This document shows positions 11,701 through 21,900 of a stretch of 64,000 bases of DNA, in pieces; the first letter of the stretch is position 1, and every line of letters starts with the position of its first letter. This DNA comes from Aplectana chamaeleonis (lineage: Eukaryota > Nematoda > Chromadorea > Rhabditida > Cosmocercidae): the NCBI GenBank assembly GCA_029168955.1, contig JAPDOI010000153.1, positions 805,001 to 869,000 of the forward strand, written 5' to 3'. The position numbers and the translations under genes were made by a program. The notes under the pieces were generated by a model that was not told the origin of the DNA, made no database searches, and was given only the letters and a program-made list of their open reading frames with translations.

Positions 11701-14099
11701 AACAGCTTTTCTAGAAGCGAGTTCTTTGCGTCCACAATCCACTATGGGTAAAGTCTACCATTGGTGGTTTCTGATTTCCTCTCCGTATAAGCGATTTCTA
11801 TACGTAAATGATTCAATCTTCGTAACGCTGGGGAATCTTGGTTTTTCAAGCACCGCTAAAGTCAACGTCTGGGGCCAAAACAAGTCGACTTTGATCGACT
11901 AAAACCCAATCAAACAAAAAATTTTGTAAAGAACCCAAATAAACTCTGTGCTTTCGCAGCGAATAACACCAATGTCGAGCTTTAGCTCTGCGTTTTTTCC
12001 TGGTCATTTGAAGTTCGCTGAGGTTTCATTGTAAGTTGTCCCAAACAAGCAATCTTTGACCAAGAAAGGGATGGCCGATAGTTTTTTTTGTGAATATTCA
12101 AACCTCACATTATTGAAAAAATCTCGGGAAAATTGGTCTCTCTCAAATGCCACATTCGTGTTGCCAATCACTTAACCCAAGTACCGGGGTCCACTCCGAA
12201 AAGAGGCATACTTCTGAAAGAGGTGTTCTTCAAATAGAGGGTGTACTTATAATACTCAGACCTCTATTTTATATGTACTTTTAACAGAGGTGTACTTCAA
12301 ATAGAGGGTGTACTTATAATACTCAGCCTTCCCTTTTAGGTGTACTTCTATTAGAGGTGTACTTCAAATAGAGGTGTACTTCTATTAGAGTAAATACGGT
12401 AACTCGAAACGAATCAACGCAGTATTTCGGGAGTCCGATACGATTTCTCGGCATTCTGAGAGCTTCACGCACACTGACAGACTTTCGAGAACCTAATTCA
12501 GAAGGAATTTTCATAGCCTCTCGGAAAGCATCACGCAACCTAACGAGTTTCCCTCTAGGCATTCGCGTGTTCGTGAGATTTCGAGAGCTTTTTCAGAGGC
12601 TGAATGTGCACTCACGTTCACGGCTCTCCGCTAGACTTGCCCACTCTTACGGACTTCCGGAGCTCAAGTCAGAGCCAGTTTTCACCAACATTCAAAAGCC
12701 TAACGCTATATCACGACTCTCCTAGAGCTCTATCTACGTTCAAAAACCTAACTCAGGTCGGATACTCATGGGCTTTTAAAAATTGAGCATGTGTACACGG
12801 ATTTTCTGGAGTTTGGCGTGAAAGCACGGCTTTCTGAAAGTTTGACTGACTTCTACGGACTTTTGAGAGCCTAATTCAAATCGGCTTTTGATAGCTGGAA
12901 GCAAAAACAGCAATCCAAGAGCTTGAGGCACTTATTCAAAAAGGATTTTGAGAACTTCTAGACTTTTGACGCGATATTGAGGTTTTTGGAGAGCTTAGAG
13001 CAGATTAACGCACCTTCAAGATCCAAGCCCATAACGAATTTTCACGAATTTTGAGACTTCACTATTTTTGAAGCAATATTATGGACATTCGAGAGCCTAG
13101 AGCGCACTAGATTTTTAACTCTAGGGGGATCAGCCCGCCTATACGAACCTTAGGGAGTTCATCGCCGAACCTTTTAATGGACCTCAAGGTCCTAAGCACA
13201 GTTTCACGGCTTTTTGATGATTAAAAATTATTCCTATGAGTTTTAAAACCTTCGAAAGAAAATGGCGCAACTGCGATGGAACAACTTGTGGGCGTGGCAA
13301 GCTCCCACATACCCACTGAAAAGGATGGCAAATCTAACCAGAAAATTGGAAACCGCCACGATTTTTGTTTCAGCATTTATCAAGAACCCAGCATCGATTC
13401 CCTCAGGATCAGTCATATCGCTGAAGTTTTAGGCACTGCACACGCTGAGATGAATCTCATTCGTGCGCTAACACTCGGCCTTTTGATGTCATCATCTCCA
13501 GTGGAATCGAACCACGGTCTTGTGGTTGACAGTCTAATTGGCTAACCACTAGGACACTCATGTTGAGGTCACAGCCGTTTACCTTCGATGGTGTACACGT
13601 CACAGCGAAATTCCTCTCATCCACCGGCCTCGCTAACGTCGTCTCAAATATCACTTCTTCACCAACAATCACTTTAACCTCATTTTCATTGAAAGCGACC
13701 CTGAAACTGAAGTATAAACTAAAAATCAACATAATTTCCTAACTAAAAAACACCTGCAGTCACTGAGAGCCACTCCTTTCTTCAGAATCGTTATTGTGAC
13801 GCTTGAGTCGGTTTGAAACCAGTCATACCTACACGAAATTCTATAGACTTCAAACCATATTCAACTCTGAACATCTGAACTCACTATAAAATCAAATACG
13901 TTTACACAAGGTGCTGAGTTGATCACAAAACGCTTGGCCCCGGAGCCAAGCGTTTTGCGATCAACTCAGCACCTTGTGTAAACATAACATAACATGCACT
14001 GCGACGTTGAACTGCAGTTACGACAAAAAACATCGAAAAATCAAATACTTACGACCATCTGAAAAATATTCAAAGGAACTACCTCGGTTTCGCCGCCAT
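8727..14099 (-). CDS. SGT1: SGT1 co-chaperone homologue (CS + SGS domains), complete, 6 exons
   Basis: SGT1/SUGT1 adaptor, which links HSP90 to SCF ubiquitin ligase and kinetochore assembly. Coding exons on the minus strand: 14083-14099, 13754-13828, 13583-13700, 9458-9577, 9274-9395 and 8727-8832 (ends in TAG). Every junction is GT..AG and phase-consistent, giving 185 residues. Residues about 6-75 form the CS domain (starts YDWFQTDSSVTITILKKG). After the linker PKATPGHWPMLG come the SGS motifs NWAAIEK, ELQGDAAVNRMFQKLYQDAS, DDVKKAMIKSY, ESGGTVLSTNWAEI and VKPPD-MEYKK. There is no N-terminal TPR domain, as I recall for the C. elegans homologue. The start is a 17-nt exon encoding MAAKP; it is the only upstream ATG I found that supplies the required phase. 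Intron 3 is 4 kb of repeats; the others are 53-441 bp. The gene lies 1.8 kb downstream of pas-2 in the same orientation. Confidence 0.96.
8870..9210. repeat. Dispersed G/C-run repeat, family G, in SGT1 intron 5
   Basis: Contains GGGTTGCGACTTGGCACAAT, a G7-8 run (AGGGGGGGGTCTCGTAA), TTCTCCAAACCACATGGT and GGTCGTAGCTCTGTCGAG. The same phrases occur in inverted orientation at about 14215-14530. Partial relatives near 21330-21390 carry GCGGGGCGTTGCGACC and GGAGCTACGACCCCC. Confidence 0.6.
9640..10800. repeat. Degenerate short-period repeat array in SGT1 intron 3
   Basis: The phrase TTTTCACGGACTTTTGAGAG plus CCTAACGCA-type endings recurs every 35-60 bp in decayed form (for example 9686, 9880, 9990, 10480, 10600). 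A remnant of the family T element (10140-10497) is embedded. The same phrases resume at 12400-13260. Non-coding. Confidence 0.6.
10797..10965. repeat. GTACTTCTATTAGAG repeat cluster 1
   Basis: Several direct and inverted copies of GGTGTACTTCTATTAGAG and GTGTACTTCAAATAGAGG. The start contains the palindrome AGAAGTACATGTACTTCT. A second cluster at 12195-12392 shares the order of the sub-units (ATACTCAGACC, TTTTATATGTACTT). Confidence 0.8.
11196..11642. mobile_element. Family T element (diverged) between the two repeat clusters
   Basis: Left end TTGAAGGCAGCGTTCACGAT and right end GTGAACACTGCCTTTAACTG are the family T termini in inverted orientation. The interior has GTGTCGAAAAAACGGTGAAA, shared with the copy near 47020. 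Confidence 0.55.
12195..12392. repeat. GTACTTCTATTAGAG repeat cluster 2
   Basis: Second tract of GTGTACTTCAAATAGAGG and TGTACTTCTATTAGAG units with the spacer TACTTATAATACTCAG, homologous to 10797-10965 and in the same orientation. The two clusters bracket about 1.2 kb of single-copy-looking intron. Confidence 0.8.
12400..13260. repeat. Second half of the degenerate short-period repeat array
   Basis: Continues the intron 3 array with units such as CACGGACTTTTGAGAGCCTA and CTTTCGAGAACCTAATTCAG. Copies are too decayed to give a reliable period; I estimate 35-60 bp. Confidence 0.55.
13493..13562 (-). pseudogene. tRNA-like sequence (pseudo-tRNA or SINE head) in SGT1 intron 3
   Basis: The minus strand carries a perfect B-box GGTTCGATTCC (13503-13513) within a T-arm-like GTGG/CCAC hairpin, and upstream TAGTGGTTAGCC (13540-13551), which resembles a D-arm/A-box. 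The spacing suits an internal Pol III promoter. The anticodon stem and acceptor stem do not pair properly, so I do not call a functional tRNA. It ends about 20 nt inside the intron after SGT1 exon 3. Confidence 0.4.
13901..13982. repeat. Family D end-to-end hairpin in SGT1 intron 1
   Basis: Arms of 37 bp (TTTACACAAGGTGCTGAGTT onward) pair almost perfectly across CCCCGGAG. The arm is the terminal repeat of a family whose longer pieces are seen at 15150-15284 and 56449-56600. This looks like an element whose interior was deleted. Confidence 0.8.
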
Positions 14100-14142
14100 T
14101 TCGACGTCCAAAGGGACACAGAAGGCCACTGGAAGATGGCAG
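14100..14142 (-). promoter_or_regulatory. Possible trans-splice acceptor upstream of SGT1 ATG
   Basis: On the minus strand CCATCTTCCAG ends at 14129, leaving a 29-nt leader before the SGT1 start codon. If the gene is the downstream member of an operon, this is where an SL2-type leader would join. The match is only a pyrimidine-rich AG, so confidence is low. Confidence 0.25.
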
Positions 14143-14204
14143 AAAATTGTTTCCAAACCAAACCCTTACATAAAAACGATTTCACCAAGACAGCTATTCT
14201 TCAG

Positions 14205-14530
14205 GCAGGGTGGAGCAGTCCGTTGCGCCAAATTCCGGCGCAGCTACCACCCCCTCTTGACGGAAATTTCTTAAGGATTTTCAAAACAAGAAACCTAAAA
14301 CTTTAAATTCACACTTCTCAGATGCGACTGAGTATTACTGCCTTAATTGAGCTTACCAAATGGTTTGGAGAAAATTTCCTTTTTTCTGCTCAAATTTCTT
14401 ACGACCCCCCCCAAATTTTCATTTTAATGTCCCTGCGGATCTTCTTTCTTTCAAGAAATTTGCAAAAATTTCACAACCCCTCGTTGCGCCGAGTCGCAGA
14501 CCTTCTCAACCCTGTCTTTACGCTATGCTC
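14205..14530. repeat. Family G dispersed repeat, inverted relative to 8870-9210
   Basis: Complement of this stretch shows GCGACTCGGCGCAACGAGG, TTCTCCAAACCATTTGGT and GTCAAGAGGGGGTGGTAGCT, matching the copy in SGT1 intron 5. It fills part of the gap between pas-2 and SGT1. Confidence 0.6.
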
Positions 14531-15149
14531 TAGACTGGAATCCTTCTTTGTTTAACTGGAATAGCGAATCATCTTGATAAATTTCATAGATGAGCCCAAA
14601 GCAAGTTCAGCGCACCTTTAAGAGGAGCTCAATTTCGGAAATTCCAGAAAGACCAAAAAAAAACGATGTGAAAGAGAAAGTGGGCTGATTCGGGCCTAAC
14701 ACTCCAGCGGCCAACCGGTGTAGCCATCGAGGTCTAGAGGCCTGCGCTGATTGGCTGCTGGAAGACTCAGGAAACGATAGAATCCGCGGCAACCCATTTT
14801 CCATATGAGAACCAAGAAAAATGCTGAAATACTACCATAATGAATCATTTTTAACATTTTGGTAAACTGATATCACGGGCACACACTAGAACAGACTTTC
14901 GAACATAGCAGGAACCTGAGGACGGATGACCCAGGAAATCGCCCTTAACCCCTACGGGATCCAGGGTGAAGCAAAACTTTGTGACGGATCTGGAATTAGC
15001 TCGAACTTCGTTTTTTTTCAAGTTTTACCAAAAAACCGTTAACATACCGCGGGGAAGTAGCCGCTTGGGCTTAAAAGTACGCATTTGGGTTAACCGTGAA
15101 ACACTATGAGTGGAGTCTTACACGATTTTGGGATGTTTTTGTTTTTTCG

Positions 15150-15284
15150 GTGACGATTTACCGAGCAGTTGAGTGAGAGCGGCGCTGGGGCTACGGTGGT
15201 GCAATGCGATAAGGCGGGAATATGCTTGTTCAATCTCGCCCGGAGCCAAGCGTTTTGCAATCAACTCAGCACCTTGTGTGAACT
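15150..15284. mobile_element. Family D MITE, right-end fragment
   Basis: Contains GGTGGTGCAATGCGATAAGG and ends GGAGCCAAGCGTTTTGCAAT / CAACTCAGCACCTTGTGT. The reverse complement matches 56449-56560 (GGTGCTGAGTTGATCGCAAA, then CTTATCGCAATGCATCACC). Confidence 0.7.
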
Positions 15285-15736
15285 ATGAGAGAAGTTTAGG
15301 AAACGACTGGATAGACTGAAACTGGGTAACATTAGGGAACAACTGATTAACCTTAGGTCCACATTTGGAAATATCGAGGGCCAAATTACAAGACGGATAT
15401 CAGCATGCTTTGACGCTGAGGGACTTTTCCAGAAAAAAAAACAAGCTTCCGAAACAACATTTGCGGAGTTATGCGCCAAATTCTGGGACAACCTGGATAA
15501 AAAAATGATCCATAGATCCTGAACATATTTGCGCCACTTGTAGAACATCTGCAACCTGTTTCGAGAGACTTTTCTTTTCTACACACTAAGGCGTTTCAAC
15601 ACCAATAAATCTGCGACGTCAACAGACTTCTCCAAACCCCTTCCTTTCCATGCGGAATCGACCAAAAAATCGATATTGCAACGGAACACTCCGTTCAAAA
15701 ACAGACAAAGAGCGCTGGAAAATCACATAAAGACCT

Positions 15737-15742
15737 TTTATT
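15737..15742 (-). terminator. Candidate poly(A) signal AATAAA for pas-2
   Basis: AATAAA on the minus strand, about 190 nt after the pas-2 stop codon. It is the first canonical hexamer I noticed downstream and a reasonable 3' UTR end. A hexamer this short also occurs by chance. Confidence 0.3.
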
Positions 15743-15934
15743 ACTGGAACATTCCATAAAATAAACACCATATGAATTCCTTTTCTCATTAATTAACGGT
15801 ACATGCGACAATCTGAGATAACAAGTAGCCTATAGAAGAGGAAATGACGTTCAATAGAATAAATTACTTTAGCAATACTCGTCACGCATACAAAAAAAGA
15901 CAAGAAACTTTAGGGTTCAACAGAGTCATCACAT

Positions 15935-18900
15935 CTACAGCGCTCCAAGGTGATCCTTAACTTGCTGCTTCGTCAGACGCTGGAATCCTTTCGCATTGCA
16001 GACAGCCACCTGGAAAGAAGTACTTGCAACGAAGCCAGAAAATACTTCAAATTCAATGAGAAGTCCGGTCTTGTGAGAACACTCTTAGAAAGGGGCTATG
16101 AAGAGCACACAGCTTGAAGAAGTGGTGCTGCCGAGATGTCGTACGTTCGTGCCGTGGCAGTGTGGAGGAAAGAAGACCACCTCCGTGCAAACCGACGTCA
16201 ATCCCTCCGCGGAGAGGGTTTTCGCCATGGGAGATGTGCTGAGTGGCCGCAGCTCTCCTGAAGATCCTACTGCTAAGAGCCGGCGTCGAGAGGAACCCAG
16301 GATCCGCGAAGAAAAAGAAAGTACCCATGTGCCACATGCGACAGAGATGTCACTTTTGGATGCCAAGCTGGGTGCACTTCTCTTGTTAGAGTCTCAGTTC
16401 TATGAGGCGCCACGATTCTTCCTTCCCTTGTATTGTTTGCTCCGCCTCCAGCAACTCAAATTCCTCATCTACCAACCGCCCCCTCTTTATTGTACATATC
16501 AATCTCAACGGCCTTCGCGCCAAGCTTTCGGAATTATCTCTCTTCGCCCGTACTCATCACCCGGATGTTATCATGGTTCAGGAAACCAAACTCTCTCCCT
16601 CTGCTACCTATCAAGATCCAAACATCCCGAGCTATACTGCATATCATAATCCTAGGTCATCTCAAGGAGGCGGAGTCTCTACTTTTGTTCTGTCCTCTCT
16701 TCCCTCTTACATAATTCCAAACACTCCAGTGGATGGCACTCTCGAGTACAACTCCATCCATCTACCTCTAAAAACTCCACTTTCTCTTTTCAATATATAC
16801 ATTCCTCCTCCTACATCCTGTCCACCAACCTACAACCGTATCCCTCTACTCAAGCAGCTGTATGACTGCTCTCTATCTCCTTCAATTGTCTTTGCGGGTG
16901 ACTTCAATGCTCACACGTTCTGCTCGTCGCTCGATTCTGATGCTAGAGGAAATGACGTCGAAGAATGGGCGGATGAGTGCGACCTGGTTATCTTAAACGA
17001 TGGCCAGCCCACTCGTCTCCCTGCCAACAGCCGATCATCTAGCCCAAACATCTCCCTCGTCTCTTCTAATCTCTCTAATGCCTGCTCTTGGTCTACATCC
17101 ACAACTCTTTCCAGTGATCACATTCCGGACTATGTCAATATCGATTTCTCTAACTCTCTTGCTCCCTATACAGGCGTTCGTCATAGTTCTTATCTCAATT
17201 TAGGCCTTGCAGACTGGAGCCTGTTCAGGGAGGTTGCACTCCGCCAAGCGGCCGAATATCCGTGGAATGGCAATGTATACCAGAAGGAGCGCCACCTCTC
17301 TGATGCCATCCGGAAGGCGATGAAAGCTGCGATCCCTGACGGCCCTGTCAAGACCTTCTTTCCCAATGTCACCAGGGAGACACTGCAGAAGATAAGGACA
17401 AGGGACGCAAAGAGAGCTGCAAATCATCTTGACCCAGACATTGCCGAGTTGGATAATGAGATCAGGATGGACCTTGATAGGCACAAGAAAGAATCTTGGG
17501 AAAAGTTCACTGAGAAGATGAACTTCAGGAGTGATGCTGCAGCAACGTGGAAGGCTTAGAAAAGGATCTCCGGAAAGTTCACCTCCGCCAACAATTCCAC
17601 GGCTGAATTCGACGGCAGAGTCTTCAAGTCCGGGAAAGAGGCCGCAAATGCTCTCGGGAAGCATTTTTTCATCACTAGAACCAAGAGAGAGAAGCAGAAT
17701 AGAATAACTGCTCGGGAAATCTGTAAATCGCCACTCATGGCTGAAGATGATGCAGTCACGCCCGCTCAGGTCGAGAAGGTTATCAAGGAAATGAGTAATT
17801 CGAAGGCAGTAGGGCCAGATGGTAAGAGCCCAGCAGTTCTAGAGAGACTGTTTCAAATATTTGTATTTTCGCAATCGAGTCGTGTTTCTATCGAGGGACG
17901 GGGTTTGGCTAAAATGGGCAAAGTCCCAACGCTTTAGTGGCTCCAATATCGTCGTTTTTGCTCGTTTTCGACAATTCCAACAGCTCAAATATTCTAGTGC
18001 AACGTCTTTGAGTCTATTAACGCCACTATAAAACCTACTTTGCAAACGTGAGTGTTGCCTTTGAAGACGGCAAGCTAGTGTCAGAAATCCGCACGCACCT
18101 CAACATTGTCCTCTGTCATACCAACGTCAAATGATTCCCTCAGTGTCAGCAGTGCGGTATGGATGCCATCATCCAGCTCAAGGGCCTCACTATATCTCTT
18201 CTCAAGGAAGGTCTTGGCATTCACATCATTCTTTCCGAGAGCCGTCGCCTTCCACGCAAAGTAAGCGCCCTAAAATCACTGTGTGGTGAGCTTTTTCTTT
18301 AAAAAAACAGTATAGCATCTTCGTTCGACCCAAAACTTTCACTGTACAAGACACTAGAGGTCGAGAGAACATGAACTTTCAAGAACAGTCCGCAAATTCA
18401 TTCATAATGGGTGGATCAGAGCCTAGAAATACCACACGAAAACTTAGGGAAACACTCTGAATGCTAATTAACCTACTGATGGATCGCTCTGGAACAGAAG
18501 GGGTCGACCAGGAGTCTTGTCCCAACCGGCGATCAACAGGGAAACCCCAAAAGGACGGACACCTCTGAAATTCGAAAATCAATATCACAATAGAGCCGCA
18601 AGAATGCATAGTCAAATCTTACCCTGACTGGGTATACTCCTGCATCACAGCAGCAATCTGGGTGACCAACTGAGTGGTGGGAATCTCCTCCCCGTACATC
18701 ATCTCGTACTCCATGGCGATTTTTCGCGCACGTTTCACCAAAATCCGGAAATCTGGCCCCATTCCACTGAAATTACATCGAACAATCTGTTGCAGTCCCT
18801 CAACGGCAAACTCAATTTTTACTTAACTCCAACTTACCTATAAACACATCCAATATGCTTGCTGATTTTCTCAATTTTTGGTTGATCATCGAACAATATT

Positions 18901-21900
18901 GAAGCAATATTCTCCGTCGACAAAACAACTCCATCCTTGGCTGAAAATTACCGAATTTGAGGTAATCCAAGGTATTAAGGTTTCCATACGCACGAACCTC
19001 TCAATCCCACGGATGGCTGACCATTTTTTACAGCATTCAGAGCATATTCGATCTGCATTAACTTTCCCGATGGGCTTAAATAGAGAAAAATTAATAAATA
19101 TGTCTTTTTTATTTCACTTTGCACACTTTTCACGTGATTTCTCTTCAGAATCGGACACCTTTCAATGCTGAATTTGCAGTATTTGGTCTCAACATGTAGA
19201 TCTGAACAGTAACTTGGTCTTCTTCTCTATAATATTTTTCTTCAACATTTTGTGCACTGGACCAACTTAATCAAACAGCGTTCGAAGCACTCTGTTACGG
19301 ATGGTAATGTATTACTGCGGCTTTTTTGGATGGAATTTCTACTTCTTCGGAGTACCATCAACATAGGGGGACAGCTCGATGCAACAATTCAACCTAGCAC
19401 GCCCATATCCGCTCCGTGGATTTCATTGGTTAAAGCCTTCACCTGCAACTACACAGCGCCGTTAGCAAGAGGAAAAAAGCCCCTTGCTTGAAAAGGGGCT
19501 TTAAAAAAAACTGCCTGATTTCCGCACGGTGGCCGGATCGCGAGACAACGGAGATTTGGAAATTTGAAAAAAAAAAGAATTCGGGGGGGGGGGGCATACA
19601 TATTTTGGAGCGAAAAAAAAATTCGGAAGATGCTTTTAATAAGAGATAAAATGAAAATCACCAGAGTTCCTTAATTAGAAAATACCAGAGTCGAGCGGGG
19701 CGTTGCGAAAATTTTCGAAATTAGAGCGACCGCCATCCACATCAAAATATTTTTTCCGAAATTTAAGATTACTGCGATCCCCTCCCAAGGCGCGATTTCT
19801 GGGCAGTTTATATCTGATTACTAAAACTTAAATACTCCAAAAATTCGTGCAGCAGTCGGGCTCAAGCGTCTAAAACCTGAGCAATGCTACGATTATCCCC
19901 TTTGTTGACCAAAAATAGCGAGAACTTTAGGGATATCTTCACCAAATCTTAAATTTTGGCCCCAAATTCTTGTGAACCCCAACCCCCGTTGCGAAATTTC
20001 GGAACCCCGCTTGACACTTGACCCTGTTGGAGGAGACTCTAAAGCCCCATTGATAGCTGGTCACTTCGACTTGAAGTCGAAGCGACCAACGATACTGCCG
20101 CGATCCGAAATCGCTCCATGCCGCGCGACTTGAAATCGCGTCGTCCAGCGAATTCATAACGCTCGTGCGGACGTAATTTCGCGCGAAATAGACGGACAAT
20201 TGCGGAGCAAGCCGCAGGAATGAAAAAAAAGCTCATTTCTCGGCGTCTATACTCTTTTTTTTGTGACATTGTTGCCATTACCTTCTGAATAGAAAAGTTT
20301 TGCATATTTTCCAAACAAAGAATGGTTCCAAAAGACGACGGGGTGGATTTTGCTTGAACAGCAACATAAAGCTAAAGCTAAAGTTACAAGTTGCTCGAAG
20401 TCACTAGTTGCATGAAATGTGATTTTTCGGTAGCCTCATTACATTTTCTCATCCCTCTCTTCGTAAATGAATGACGAATACTCGTTTCTCCCTTCCACAT
20501 GCCGTATTTTATGCGAGTGAACTGTGACGTATGCAATTTTGCGCCACATACGCAAGGTTGTGACGAAGGATTGTCGCTTCGACTAGACGAATCGCTTCCA
20601 TCAAGGAAGCGACGCGAGTAGTCGAAGCGACCTAACAAAATCAAGCCGGTCGCTTCGACCAGCAATGAAATACCCCAGTCACTCGGCGATCGCGACTAAA
20701 ACTGCTAACTGTTCCAAACCGTCTTGACCCAATGCAAGATCTGTTGGCGCGATGGGTTTTGTAACTGTTGGCAGTGCCGCGACTAGCCGAAGCGACCTGC
20801 TACGAATGAGCCTTAAAGCCACAGTCCAAGCTCAGAATCGATTTTTCGTTTCTGTGCCTATCTTGGAGAAAATTTCACGCTGATCACAATGGTGTCTTCA
20901 GAATCGCTCAGAACTCACTACGAACTGAGTTACGGCTCTTCAAAAATTTTGAATTTGAACTGGTAGAAGTTCGCGGACGAGTTGTCCCGAGCCTGTATTT
21001 TCTCGTTATTCGCAGCCATCATTCTGAAGCAGGTCACAATATAAAGCCAGACTGATAACGAAAGGAAGAACATAGATATTGAATGAAATCATTCGCGCGT
21101 CTCCTCCCTATTGAGGTCCGAAACCTGCCAGTGGGCGTTGCCCATTTTTTCTTTCAAGGGGGCGTGGTCGACTTTTTCCTAGCTTTTTCTCGCTTATTTG
21201 AGCGAACTGAGATTTCGCGCTTGGCAGGGTTGCTATAGACGGCGACCGGACCAAAATATCAAAAATCACCTCTGAGGTTGGACTGTGCCTTTAATGGCAG
21301 TACTTCAACCTACTCACTCATGTGGCAAGGTGCAGCGGGGCGTTGCGACCGATTTTGGTGGAGCTACGACCCCCTCCCTCTTGACGACCGAAATTATGGT
21401 ATTATTCTGAGCCATTATGAATTTTTCTTCTAGATAAAACGCAGCTCAAAAATCTTTGGACACCACCTACTCCGTTGCGTCCGGCCACAGTCACGCTGGA
21501 CTCTGCTCTATGGATTTCAGTGGTTATGCCCCAATTAGAACTGGTCGGTCGACTGAGTCCCACCCGATCGATACACACCGAAATAGTGACAGATGGGTAA
21601 TCCACCGAATGAGTCAGTCTGCTCGCGTACGCGATCCACCACGTCTACATGGGTGCTCTTGGCGCACACACGGGCAGGGCCAATGCACCCCAGGTCGGTT
21701 TTTCGACCAAGCCTGACGGGGGACTTAGAATCCTCACCTACTACACTGCGTGATGAACGGACTCCCAACTGGATTGTCTGCGTCTTTTACGTGCAGAGCG
21801 CACCAAGTTCGTCAGGGATCAATTGAGTAGAATGGCCGTCAACCCCATATTGGGATAGTACCACCTGTATTCAGCAACACCGAGTTGGAACTCGGTAGGC

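Larger units (their letters stand above)
14531..15934. other. pas-2 / SGT1 intergenic gap
   Basis: 1.8 kb in total separates the pas-2 stop from the SGT1 start. Apart from the family G and D repeats I see no gene. The likely pas-2 3' UTR occupies the right end. The gap is far longer than the roughly 100 bp usual inside C. elegans operons, probably because of the insertions. Confidence 0.5.

Noticed and set aside
13493..13562. Functional tRNA-Asp(GTC)
   Set aside because: The B-box is perfect, but anticodon and acceptor stems do not pair; kept only as a tRNA-like sequence.
14060..14070. SGT1 start at the TTTTTCAG-ATGGTC site near 14055
   Set aside because: The resulting first exon would end in the wrong phase; the ATG at 14099 gives the right phase and the MAAKPRYDW start typical of the family.
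16098..16649. 183-residue plus-strand ORF as a host gene
   Set aside because: It runs into the retrotransposon endonuclease in another frame and lies in a pas-2 intron; at best part of the element's ORF1 or leader.
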